The notes under the pieces were generated by a model, which saw only the letters and a list, made by a program, of their open reading frames with translations, was not told the DNA's origin and ran no database searches. This document shows positions 1 through 6,700 of a stretch of DNA of 7,483 nucleotides, piece by piece. The number at the start of each line of letters is the position of its first letter. The first letter of the stretch is position 1. The position numbers and the translations under genes are program-made. Origin of the DNA: an uncultured Azospirillum sp. (GTDB lineage: Bacteria > Pseudomonadota > Alphaproteobacteria > RF32 > CAG-239); contig CABUAP010000061.1 in assembly GCA_902489675.1 (NCBI GenBank), positions 1 to 7,483 on the forward strand, given 5' to 3'.

Positions 1-341
1 ATCTGCCAGGTGTTTCCGTCATCGCTTTGATACCATGCGTGCCACTCAAGGCAGGCATCTTCTTCGGCTGTCAGGTTGACGTATTCCGTTTTGACGATTC
101 GCGGATTTTCCGCCAACCGCGCCATTGCCCGAAAGCTTTCGGCCACATTGAGCCGCGGTGTGTAAACGTGAAAATCTATATCCCTATGTTTCATCAGCAG
201 GCCGGTTTTGAGCGAACCGATCAGGTTGATTTTGGCGCCGACGCTTTGCCAACAGCCAATGACGTTGCTTTGCTCAATGACAAGAAAGGCCTGTTTTCTG
301 TTTTCGGCTGCCAGCTTCAGTATTTTTTCCGTCGTTTCCAT
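1..341 (-). CDS. Pol beta-type nucleotidyltransferase-like protein, 5' part only (C-terminus beyond window)
   Basis: The first 113 codons of a minus-strand gene are present; the rest lies beyond the left edge. The start is the ATG at 341-339, preceded on that strand by a strong AGGAGG Shine-Dalgarno (complement of about 351-356). The translation begins METTEKILKLAAENRKQA. It carries the signature of the Pol beta nucleotidyltransferase superfamily, a Gly-Ser pair (residues 42-43) followed ten residues later by Asp54-Ile-Asp56. In this family the two aspartates bind the metal ions that activate NTP transfer to a substrate. The third acidic residue would lie past residue 113 and cannot be checked. 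The segment Trp100-His-Ala-Trp-Tyr104 and the overall layout resemble uncharacterised stand-alone nucleotidyltransferase-like proteins of bacteria. The substrate is unknown; small-molecule (antibiotic-type) or tRNA/protein modification are both possible. It is divergent from the flavoprotein gene at 460 and probably has its own promoter at 370-397. Confidence 0.85.
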   Translation of the reverse strand, partial: METTEKILKLAAENRKQAFLVIEQSNVIGCWQSVGAKINLIGSLKTGLLMKHRDIDFHVYTPRLNVAESFRAMARLAENPRIVKTEYVNLTAEEDACLEWHAWYQSDDGNTWQ

Positions 342-369
342 TTTCTGCTCTCCTCCTGTTGACGGCGGC

Positions 370-388
370 ATTATAAACGGTTTATCAT
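370..388. promoter_or_regulatory. Operator-like 19-bp near-palindrome in the divergent promoter region
   Basis: The half-sites ATAAAC (373-378) and GTTTAT (380-385) are exact inverted repeats around one central G. The symmetry extends to 370 and 388 with a single mismatched pair (372/386). The element covers the -10 of the minus-strand promoter and part of its spacer, where a dimeric repressor would block RNA polymerase. The stem is AT-rich and lacks a following U-run in either direction that would suit a terminator. That it is a protein-binding site is an inference; no regulator gene is visible in the window. Confidence 0.45.
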
Positions 389-397
389 ACCGGGCAA
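370..397 (-). promoter_or_regulatory. Sigma70-type promoter for the leftward nucleotidyltransferase gene
   Basis: Read on the minus strand, a -35-like TTGCCC (397-392) is followed by a 16-bp spacer and a perfect -10 TATAAT (375-370). This predicts a transcription start near 363, about 20 bases before the ATG at 341, with the AGGAGG ribosome site inside the leader. The -10 is consensus and the -35 matches three of six positions (TTG). Position and orientation fit the gene at 1-341. Confidence 0.55.
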
Positions 398-449
398 TTG
401 AAAAATCCGTCCGGCGGAATAAATAAAAGTACGGTCGGAAAATGCAAAC

Positions 450-453
450 GGAG
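450..453 (+). promoter_or_regulatory. Shine-Dalgarno site deciding the start of the flavoprotein
   Basis: GGAG at 450-453 lies six bases before the ATG at 460, a good spacing. The in-frame ATG at 442 has only a weak GGA directly upstream, and starting there would add six non-family residues before the beta-strand MKVLMINGSP. The site therefore favours 460. Confidence 0.7.
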
Positions 454-459
454 AAAAAA

Positions 460-1086
460 ATGAAGGTATTGATGATAAACGGCAGCCCCAACGAACACGG
501 CTGCACCGACACGGCTTTGAAAATCGTTTCCGGCGCGTTGGCGGAAGACGGCGTCGAAAGCGAAACCGTCTGGCTCGGCAACCGCGCCGTGCAGGACTGC
601 ATCGGCTGCGGCGCCTGCCGGAAGCTGAACAACCGTTGCGTGTTTGACGACGACATTGTCAACCGCATTTTGGAGAAAGCGGAGCAGGCCGACGGTTTCG
701 TTTTCGGTTCGCCGACGTATTATGCGCACTCAAACGGCCGGATCCTGTCGGTTCTTGACCGGGTGTTTTATGCCGGTTCGTCCGTTTTTGCCGGCAAACC
801 CGGTGCCGCCGTCGTTTCCGCCCGCCGGGCGGGGACCACCGCCAACCTTGATGTCATCAACAAATATTTCATGATCAGCCGTATGCCGGTTGTCAGCAGC
901 TGTTACTGGAACATGGTGCACGGCAACAAGCCGGAAGAAGTCTGGCAGGATAAGGAAGGCGTGCAGATTATGCGCATTTTGGGGCACGAGATGTCATGGC
1001 TGTTAAAATCGATTGAAGCCGGGCGTCTTGCCGGCCTTTCCCGGCCGGAACCGGAAGAGAAAATCCGTACCAATTTTATCCGTTGA
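460..1086 (+). CDS. Flavodoxin-fold NAD(P)H-dependent FMN reductase / iron-sulfur flavoprotein-like
   Basis: This is a 208-residue cytoplasmic protein of the NADPH-dependent FMN reductase group of the flavodoxin superfamily. The N-terminal beta-strand and phosphate-binding loop are MKVLMINGSP (1-10), followed by a polar loop to Thr16. A second FMN-contacting loop is GSPTYYAHSNG (83-93). Such enzymes bind FMN and pass electrons from NAD(P)H or a protein donor to quinones, nitro compounds or redox partners. A cysteine cluster is visible at Cys47, Cys50, Cys53 and Cys60 (CX2CX2CX6C). This fits the compact CX2CX2CX4-7C motif known to hold a 4Fe-4S cluster in archaeal iron-sulfur flavoprotein (Isf), so the protein may be an Fe-S flavoprotein rather than a simple reductase. 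The start at 460 was chosen from the GGAG at 450; an in-frame ATG at 442 would add six residues. It is monocistronic, divergent from the nucleotidyltransferase, and ends at the hairpin shared with trpS. The physiological substrate is unknown. Confidence 0.92.
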   Translation: MKVLMINGSPNEHGCTDTALKIVSGALAEDGVESETVWLGNRAVQDCIGCGACRKLNNRCVFDDDIVNRILEKAEQADGFVFGSPTYYAHSNGRILSVLDRVFYAGSSVFAGKPGAAVVSARRAGTTANLDVINKYFMISRMPVVSSCYWNMVHGNKPEEVWQDKEGVQIMRILGHEMSWLLKSIEAGRLAGLSRPEPEEKIRTNFIR

Positions 1087-1098
1087 ATGCCGGCGTAA

Positions 1099-1133
1099 GG
1101 AAAAGCTCCCGCAGATTTTGCGGGAGCTTTTCC
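1099..1133. terminator. Bidirectional intrinsic terminator between the flavoprotein gene and trpS
   Basis: A perfect 15-bp stem pairs 1099-1113 with 1119-1133 around a five-base loop. Its core is GCTCCCGC/GCGGGAGC, flanked by an A-run on the left arm and a T-run on the right. Because A and T runs flank the core on both sides, it can act on both strands. It lies 12 bases after the stop of the plus-strand gene and about 20 bases after the stop of trpS on the minus strand, in the convergent gap where one shared terminator is expected. Confidence 0.88.
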
Positions 1134-1152
1134 GTTGGCGGAATTTTTCCGG

Positions 1153-2169
1153 TTATCTGCCGAAAACGGCGTCTTTGAGGCGTTTGAGGGTGGCGCGGGC
1201 GACCGGTCGCGCTTTGGCGGCGCCTTCTTCCAGCATGGCTTCTACCTCGGCGTAGTGATTCATATAGTAACTGTATTTTTCCCGGGCGTCTCTTATCTCG
1301 CTGACAACGGCGTCAAGCAGCATGTTTTTGATGTGGCCGTAGCCGAGTCTGCCCTGCCGCAGGCCGTCGCCCATTTCCCGCAGTTGTTCGGGGGAAGCGA
1401 TGGATTTGTAAATTTCATAAACCAGAATTTCATCCGGATTTTTGGGTTCTTCCATCGGCCGGGAGTCGGTTTTGATTGAAAAAATGGCTTTCTTGATTGC
1501 CTTGTCGTCTTCAAACAGCGGGATCACGTTGCCATAGGATTTGCTCATCTTGCGGCCGTCGATGCCGGGAACGACCGCTACGTTTTCGTCAATCGAATAT
1601 TCCGGCAGCACCAACAATTGTTTGTTGTAATGGGCATTGATGGCGCCGGCGATGTCACGGGCGATTTCCACGTGCTGCACCTGATCCTTGCCGACCGGCA
1701 CGATATCGGTGTCATAGGCAAGGATGTCGGCAGCCATCAGTGTGGGATAGGTGTAAAGACCCATGTTGATGCCGTCGTCGTCGGGTTTGCCGGCTTCGCG
1801 GTTGCGGTCGACCGCGGCTTTGTAGGCGTGCGCCTTGTTCATAAAGCCTTTGGGCGTATAGGCGTATAAAATGGTGGTGATTTCCGGAATTTCGGCAATA
1901 TCGGACTGCCGATAGAAAACCGAACGTGCCGGATCAAGCCCGCCGGCCAAATAGATACAGGCGATTTCTTTTAATTTCTGGTTTAAAACCGCCGGGTCTT
2001 TCTCCGCGTTGATGGCATGATAATCGGCAATGAACATGTAATGCTTGCCGCCGGCGTCAAGCGCCTGATGTCCCAGCCGGATGGCCGGTTTGATGGCGCC
2101 GAGATAGTTGCCGAGATGCGGTGTTCCGGTCGGCTTCACACCAGTTAAAACTTTTTTGTCTTCAAACAT
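1153..2169 (-). CDS. trpS: Tryptophanyl-tRNA synthetase (TrpRS)
   Basis: This cytoplasmic class Ic synthetase activates tryptophan with ATP and charges tRNA-Trp; it normally works as a homodimer. At 338 residues it has the usual bacterial length. The HIGH-type signature appears as HLGN at residues 18-21 within TGTPHLGNYLG, and the KMSKS loop is intact at 207-211 within GRKMSKSYGN. The tryptophan- and ATP-site segment YPTLMAADIL (141-150) and GKDQVQHVE (160-168) are typical of the family. The start is the ATG at 2169-2167, with an AGAGG Shine-Dalgarno on the minus strand (2185-2181) spaced somewhat long at 11 bases. The frame is intact to the TAA at 1155-1153. It is divergent from serS across 97 bp and convergent with the flavoprotein gene, sharing the terminator at 1099-1133. 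No tryptophan leader peptide or T-box fits in the short upstream gap. Confidence 0.98.
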   Translation of the reverse strand: MFEDKKVLTGVKPTGTPHLGNYLGAIKPAIRLGHQALDAGGKHYMFIADYHAINAEKDPAVLNQKLKEIACIYLAGGLDPARSVFYRQSDIAEIPEITTILYAYTPKGFMNKAHAYKAAVDRNREAGKPDDDGINMGLYTYPTLMAADILAYDTDIVPVGKDQVQHVEIARDIAGAINAHYNKQLLVLPEYSIDENVAVVPGIDGRKMSKSYGNVIPLFEDDKAIKKAIFSIKTDSRPMEEPKNPDEILVYEIYKSIASPEQLREMGDGLRQGRLGYGHIKNMLLDAVVSEIRDAREKYSYYMNHYAEVEAMLEEGAAKARPVARATLKRLKDAVFGR

Positions 2170-2266
2170 TTTTTGTCGGTCCTCTTAAAATTTTTATTGT
2201 ATTTATTTGTAAAATTGATACTCTGTCCGCGTTTATAAATCAATCAAAAAACTAAGGACATGTGAA
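2170..2266. promoter_or_regulatory. Divergent trpS/serS control region, AT-rich
   Basis: The 97 bp between the two synthetase start codons must hold both promoters unless transcription enters from elsewhere. For serS, TTGATA (2215-2220) and TATAAA (2234-2239) are visible but only 13 bp apart, so they probably do not form one promoter; TATAAA is the likelier -10. For trpS, TACAAT on the minus strand (2201-2196) is a possible -10 without a clear -35. An AAGGA at 2254-2258, eight bases before the ATG at 2267, is a good serS ribosome site. No T-box stem, leader ORF or attenuator is seen. Confidence 0.4.
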
Positions 2267-3544
2267 ATGCTGGATATAAAATTCATTATCGAAAATCAGA
2301 AACTGGTGGAAGAAGGCATTGCCAAAAAAGGTTTGTCCGTCGACATCCCCGCCCTGATCGCCCTGCATTTGGACATCAACAAGCTGAAAACCTCCTCCCA
2401 GGCGTTGGCCGAAGAAAAGAACCGGCTGAGCAATTCGATCAAATCCGCTTCCGCGGAAGAACGTCCGGCAATCATCGCCAAAAGCAAAGCCCTCGGCGAA
2501 GAACTGAAGGCGGAACAGGAAAAGCTTGCGGTTGAACAAAAGAAATTTGATGAGATCATGTGGCGTATGCCCAATCTGCCGTCGCCGGAAAGCCCGATCG
2601 GTGCCGATGACAGCGAAAACGTGGTCCGCCGCAAAGTAGGTGAACCGACAAAATTTGATTTTGCGCCGCGTGATCATGTCGAGTTGATGGAATTAAACGG
2701 CTGGAGCGAGATGGAACGAATTACCAAAGTTTGCGGTTCGCGCACCTATGCCATTGCCAATGAACTGGCGCGGCTGGAACTGGCGATTCATCTGCTGGTT
2801 ATGGATAAATTGGCGGAAAACGGCTTCCGGGTAATTACCGTGCCTTCGCTGTCCAAGGAAAAACCGCTTTACGGCCAGGGATATCTGCCGTTTGCCCGTG
2901 ATGAAATTTATTACATGCCCGAAGATGATCTTTATTTGTCGGGAACGGCAGAGTTGATTTTGAACTCGCTCAGAGCCGACGAAATCATTCCCGAAAATGA
3001 ACTGCCGATTCTTTATGCCGGCTTTTCTCCCTGCTTCCGCCGTGAAGCCGGTGCCGCCGGCAAGGACACCCGCGGTTTGACCCGGGTTCACCAGTTTATG
3101 AAGACGGAACAGTTCGTTATCTGCAAAAACGACGTTAACGAAAGCGAAAAGTGGCATCAGAAACTGCTGCAGATTTCCGAAGAAGTGTTGCAGGATTTGG
3201 AATTGCCTTATCAGGTGCTGGAAGTTTGTACCGGTGACATGGGGGCGCCCAAATATCGCCAGTACGATTTGGAAGCTTGGGTTCCCACTCAGAATTGTTA
3301 TCGTGAAACGCACAGCTGTTCCAATATTACCGACTGGCAGGCCCGCCGTACCAACCTGCGTTATCGCGACAACGCTGACGGCAAAGTCAAATTCGTGCAT
3401 ACGCTGAACAATACCGGCATTGCCACTCCGCGGGCGCTGGTGCCGTTTTTGGAAAACCATCAGCAGGCTGACGGATCGATTCGCATTCCGGAAAAGCTGC
3501 AGCCTTACATGATGGGCAAAAAGTTCATCGGCGGCAAAAAATAG
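2267..3544 (+). CDS. serS: Seryl-tRNA synthetase (SerRS)
   Basis: This cytoplasmic class II synthetase activates serine and charges tRNA-Ser (and tRNA-Sec where present), as a homodimer. At 425 residues it has normal bacterial length. The N-terminal part (about 30-98) is a charged helical hairpin, the coiled-coil arm that grips the long variable arm of tRNA-Ser. The catalytic core shows the serine-binding Thr-Ala-Glu (227-229), motif 2 starting at FRRE (257-260) and continuing through GKDTRGLTRVHQF (265-277), the conserved ETHSCSNITDWQARR (347-361), and motif 3 GIATPRALVPFLE (384-396) with ATP-contacting Arg389. Motif 3 reads NNTGIATPR where many bacterial enzymes have NGSGxAxGR, a lineage-type variation. 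The ATG at 2267 is preceded by AAGGA with eight-base spacing. The gene is divergent from trpS and is followed at once by a strong terminator, so it is probably monocistronic. Confidence 0.98.
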   Translation: MLDIKFIIENQKLVEEGIAKKGLSVDIPALIALHLDINKLKTSSQALAEEKNRLSNSIKSASAEERPAIIAKSKALGEELKAEQEKLAVEQKKFDEIMWRMPNLPSPESPIGADDSENVVRRKVGEPTKFDFAPRDHVELMELNGWSEMERITKVCGSRTYAIANELARLELAIHLLVMDKLAENGFRVITVPSLSKEKPLYGQGYLPFARDEIYYMPEDDLYLSGTAELILNSLRADEIIPENELPILYAGFSPCFRREAGAAGKDTRGLTRVHQFMKTEQFVICKNDVNESEKWHQKLLQISEEVLQDLELPYQVLEVCTGDMGAPKYRQYDLEAWVPTQNCYRETHSCSNITDWQARRTNLRYRDNADGKVKFVHTLNNTGIATPRALVPFLENHQQADGSIRIPEKLQPYMMGKKFIGGKK

Positions 3545-3551
3545 ACGCATA

Positions 3552-3585
3552 AAAGCAAAACCCCGGGTTTCCGGGGTTTTGTTTT
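3552..3585 (+). terminator. Intrinsic terminator of serS
   Basis: The stem CAAAACCCCGG (3556-3566) pairs with CCGGGGTTTTG (3571-3581) around a four-base loop. It extends outward through one G-U pair to 3552 and 3585. The right arm ends in TTTTGTTTTG, supplying the U-rich tract. It begins seven bases after the TAA of serS. Confidence 0.9.
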
Positions 3586-3591
3586 GCAATC

Positions 3592-3621
3592 TTTCTCCTT
3601 CGGCCGGACCGGGAGGAGAAA
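3592..3621. repeat. Imperfect inverted repeat between the serS terminator and the next promoter
   Basis: TTTCTCCT (3592-3599) is exactly complementary to AGGAGAAA (3614-3621). The intervening GC-rich CGGCCGGACCGGG can add about three more pairs with a small bulge. It has no T-run after it on either strand suitable for termination. It could be a second roadblock to readthrough, a protein site upstream of the promoter at 3657, or chance. Confidence 0.35.
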
Positions 3622-3656
3622 AATTTCCGCAGGATATAAAAGTTTCCGATGAAAAA

Positions 3657-3684
3657 TTGACAAAAAAACGAAGTCGTATATAAT
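3657..3684 (+). promoter_or_regulatory. Perfect-consensus sigma70 promoter of the large PcfJ/LRR-like gene
   Basis: TTGACA (3657-3662) and TATAAT (3679-3684) both match the consensus exactly, with a 16-bp spacer. Transcription should start near 3690-3692. That coincides with an in-frame ATG at 3692, which would then be leaderless, and leaves about 30 bases of leader before the ATG at 3722. The sequence around it is A-rich, as in strong promoters. It suggests the gene is well transcribed and independent of serS. Confidence 0.82.
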
Positions 3685-3712
3685 TAAGAAAATGGCCAAA
3701 GACGGATTTTTC

Positions 3713-3717
3713 GGGGG
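3713..3717 (+). promoter_or_regulatory. Purine-rich ribosome site deciding the start of the large gene
   Basis: GGGGG at 3713-3717 followed by AAAT lies just before the ATG at 3722. It is a G-rich, imperfect Shine-Dalgarno with short spacing. The alternative ATG at 3692 has only AATTAAGAAA in front of it, and that sequence lies upstream of or at the predicted transcription start, so it could not serve in the mRNA. Confidence 0.5.
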
Positions 3718-3721
3718 AAAT

Positions 3722-6700
3722 ATGAGTAATCAGGTATTGTTGGGGCAGGCGCTGCGGTCGATTGTCCTGAAAGGTTCAAAGGAAACTGAAGAACGTTATG
3801 AACGAGAGTTGGCCGCGGCGGAAAGCGAACGCAAAAAGGCTGAAGCCGAATTCAAGGCTGCCGGTGCTGTCCGCATCAAGGAGATAAAACAGCGGATTGG
3901 AGAGCTTTCGGCAGAGATCAGGCAGGCTGCGCCGCAACAAAAAAGAACGCTCGGAGAAGAAATCAAAAAACTGAATGCGGAAATTGAAAGCCTGAAAACG
4001 CCGCCGGCCAACCGTTTTGCTTATCTTGACAGCGAAATCAAGGCCTATGCCGGCAGTCAGCTGCTGTTCAAACCGCTGCTTTCGCCGCAGATGCTGGCAA
4101 AATACGGCGTTGCCTTTTCTTTTAACGAGCAGGGGCGGCTGGTGCTTGATGCCGACGAGTTGCGCGAAAGTCCCCTCGGCGACAAAATCCGCTCCGGCGC
4201 CGATTATATTTTCGAACGCACCCGCGAGCTTGGCGGGAAAATTACCCGTGCCGCCGACGTCAACAACATTGTGCTGATGGATGCCAAAAGGCTGTTGTCA
4301 AGGGAACCTGAAAAAATAGATTTTGAACTGATTGAGGAGTGTCATAACGCGTTCAATGCGGAAAAGGCCGAGCGGGAAAAGAAAAACAAGGAGCTTGCCC
4401 GCCGCCGTGAAGAAAGCCGCACCGGCATCAGGGTGATAAAAGAGTATTCCGACGGCTATTCGATGGTCGAAATGCTGCCGAGTCCGGTTTATGACGAAAA
4501 CGGAAAACTGCTTCATCATGTTTCGCTGAAATACGAATCCGACGAGATGGGGCACTGCGTCGGCCGCGGGGGATATAACGACCGTATCGGCACCGAAGGC
4601 TGGCATTTTTATTCGCTGCGCGGCCCGAACGAGGACGGCGTGTTGGTGCCGCACTGTACGATTTCGATAGAAAACGGCCGCCTGGCGCAAATCAAAGGCA
4701 ACTCCAACCTGGCGGTCAAAAACCGTTATGTGGCCGACGTGCGCGATTTTGTGCAGTCGCTTGACATGCCGATTCCCAATTCGGAAAAAGAACGCATCGG
4801 TTATGTAAAAGACGTTAACAGACGGGAAGTCGACCTGTTTGATTTGCAGCCGGGAACGGAACTGGAGAGTCTGAAGCTTGCGGCCGGCGATTATAAAGGC
4901 ATCCGGTTGCAAAATGTTGCCCGGGTCGGCCGTCTGAGTTTTGAAGGCAAAGTCGACCTCAGGGATTACCGCGAGGCGGCGGCAATCGGCCGTATCGATT
5001 CCCTGACGCTGGAAACGGCGGAAGACGCGGCCTTGTATGATCAGGTACCGCTCAATGCCGGCAAACTGCTGATCACCGGCGGCATTCTGCCGCGGCATCT
5101 GGGACGGGCCGAAACCGTTGTGCTGGGCAAAGATGCAAAAGCGGACTTTTCCCGCGACTGGGAGAACGTCCGCCGGCTGGAACTGAACGATGAAACCGTT
5201 CTTGACGCCCGGCGGCTGCCGGTGTTTGCCGAAGGGATCAAAGGCGGCGTCTGGCATCATGTGGAAAATCTGACAACGTTTGAATTGTTGAACAAAATGC
5301 TCGGAAGCGAATGGACGACTGCTCATTGCCGGGTTGAAAACGGCAAGACGATTGTTGATGCCGACCTGGACTTAAGCGGCCGCGGCCTTGTCCGGCTGCC
5401 GCCGGATATGAAAAATACGGTAGTTCTGGGAACGCTTGATTTGTCGGACAACCGGCTGGACGACGTCAGTGCGCCGCTTGCGTATCCGGATTGCGAAAGA
5501 ATGATTTTGCGGAACGGTTTCGGCGTATATAATCCCGATCGTTTTGAAGCGCTACCGTATTTGGCGGAGGGAATAGACTGCCGTCCCCGGGACGTATATC
5601 TGGAAAACCGCAATTTGGCCGAAGTGCTGGACAAATTTGCTCTGATCGACAGGGCGCGGATTAAAAACGAAAACGGCCGTTTTATAATTGACGGCGACCT
5701 GGATCTGGATTCGCTGAATACGTTTGACGGTTCCGGTTTTCCCGGCCGTAACATTGAGAACATTGAAGTGACGGGGCGGTTTACGGCGTTGTCCGAAATG
5801 ACAGAATATCCTTCCTGTCGCACGCTTTGCCTGAGAGCTCTGCCGCAGGACGTTACGGTGTCTGATCAAACGGAAAAGGTGGTGTTTTTGCCGTCCCGCG
5901 AACATATAAGCAGGTTGAAAGGCAAAAATCTGAAACGGGTTGTTTTCAATGACTGCTATCTGACCTGCGCGGATTTGCATAAATTTGATCCCGGCGTCAG
6001 TTATGAAGGAACTTTTTACTTAAAGGACGAGCCGGAAGCGGAAAAACCGGCAATGCAAGATTTCTCCGGCCTGCGGTTTGAAGGCATGTTAACAATTTCC
6101 GGCACCTGCAACATTGAAGGCATCAGTCGTTTGCCCCATTGTAAAAAAGTGAATTTTCACGGGCGCGTAACGGAAAAGGAATTGCTGATGCTGCATCCCG
6201 AAACCGAAGAACTGCTCTGTCCCGACACGTTTGATTTGGATATGCTTCCCGCCGGCAGCCGTTTGAAATATATTTCTCTCAACAGCAATTTTTATCACCG
6301 GAAAAAGGAAGAGTATACGGATTTTCTGCGTCGGGCTTCCGAGCGCGGAATCGTGTGCGGCTACGGCATTGAACCCGATTTGTCCGATTGTCTGTTGAAA
6401 AAGGTTGAGCTTCGTTGGGATGAGAAACATAAGGACATTTCAACCCTGCCGCAGGCGGAAGAACTGTGCATACTCAGTCCCGCTTACGATTTTGACAATC
6501 GTTTTTTAAAAGATGCTTCGTCATCTCTGAAAGTGTTGGACCTGTCCTATATGCGCGGTCCTGTCGATTTTTCGGCACTGCCGCGGGATGTCGCTTTGCG
6601 GGAACTTTCCCTTGGCGACAGTCCGATGCAAAACGATATTCTCGGGCAGCTGCCGAAATCGCTTGAATCAATCCGGTTTCTGCGTTGTTCGGGCAATCCT

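Noticed and set aside
27..362. 111-codon plus-strand open frame at the left edge
   Set aside because: The minus strand here encodes a protein with a proper AGGAGG site and the GS-x10-DxD motif; the plus frame lacks both.
442..459. Upstream ATG at 442 as start of the flavoprotein
   Set aside because: It has a weaker ribosome site than the ATG at 460 and adds residues before the family's usual first beta-strand.
2232..2239. TTTATAAA palindrome upstream of serS
   Set aside because: Only eight bases of A and T in an AT-rich promoter gap; it is better read as a -10-like sequence than as an operator.
2170..2266. T-box, riboswitch or leader-peptide control of trpS or serS
   Set aside because: The gap is too short for a T-box, and no stem-terminator pair or Trp- or Ser-rich leader ORF is visible.
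2693..3589. 298-codon open frame on the minus strand opposite serS
   Set aside because: It overlaps the strongly conserved SerRS catalytic core and the serS terminator, and its Phe-, Gln- and Arg-rich translation is typical of antisense frames.
3592..3621. Second hairpin as another terminator
   Set aside because: It has no T-run after the stem on the plus strand and a poor one on the minus strand, so it is listed only as an inverted repeat.
4298..5326. 342-codon open frame on the minus strand inside the large gene
   Set aside because: It lies opposite the PcfJ/LRR-like gene, its translation shows no recognisable domain, and no convincing ribosome site was noted. It is best explained as an antisense shadow.
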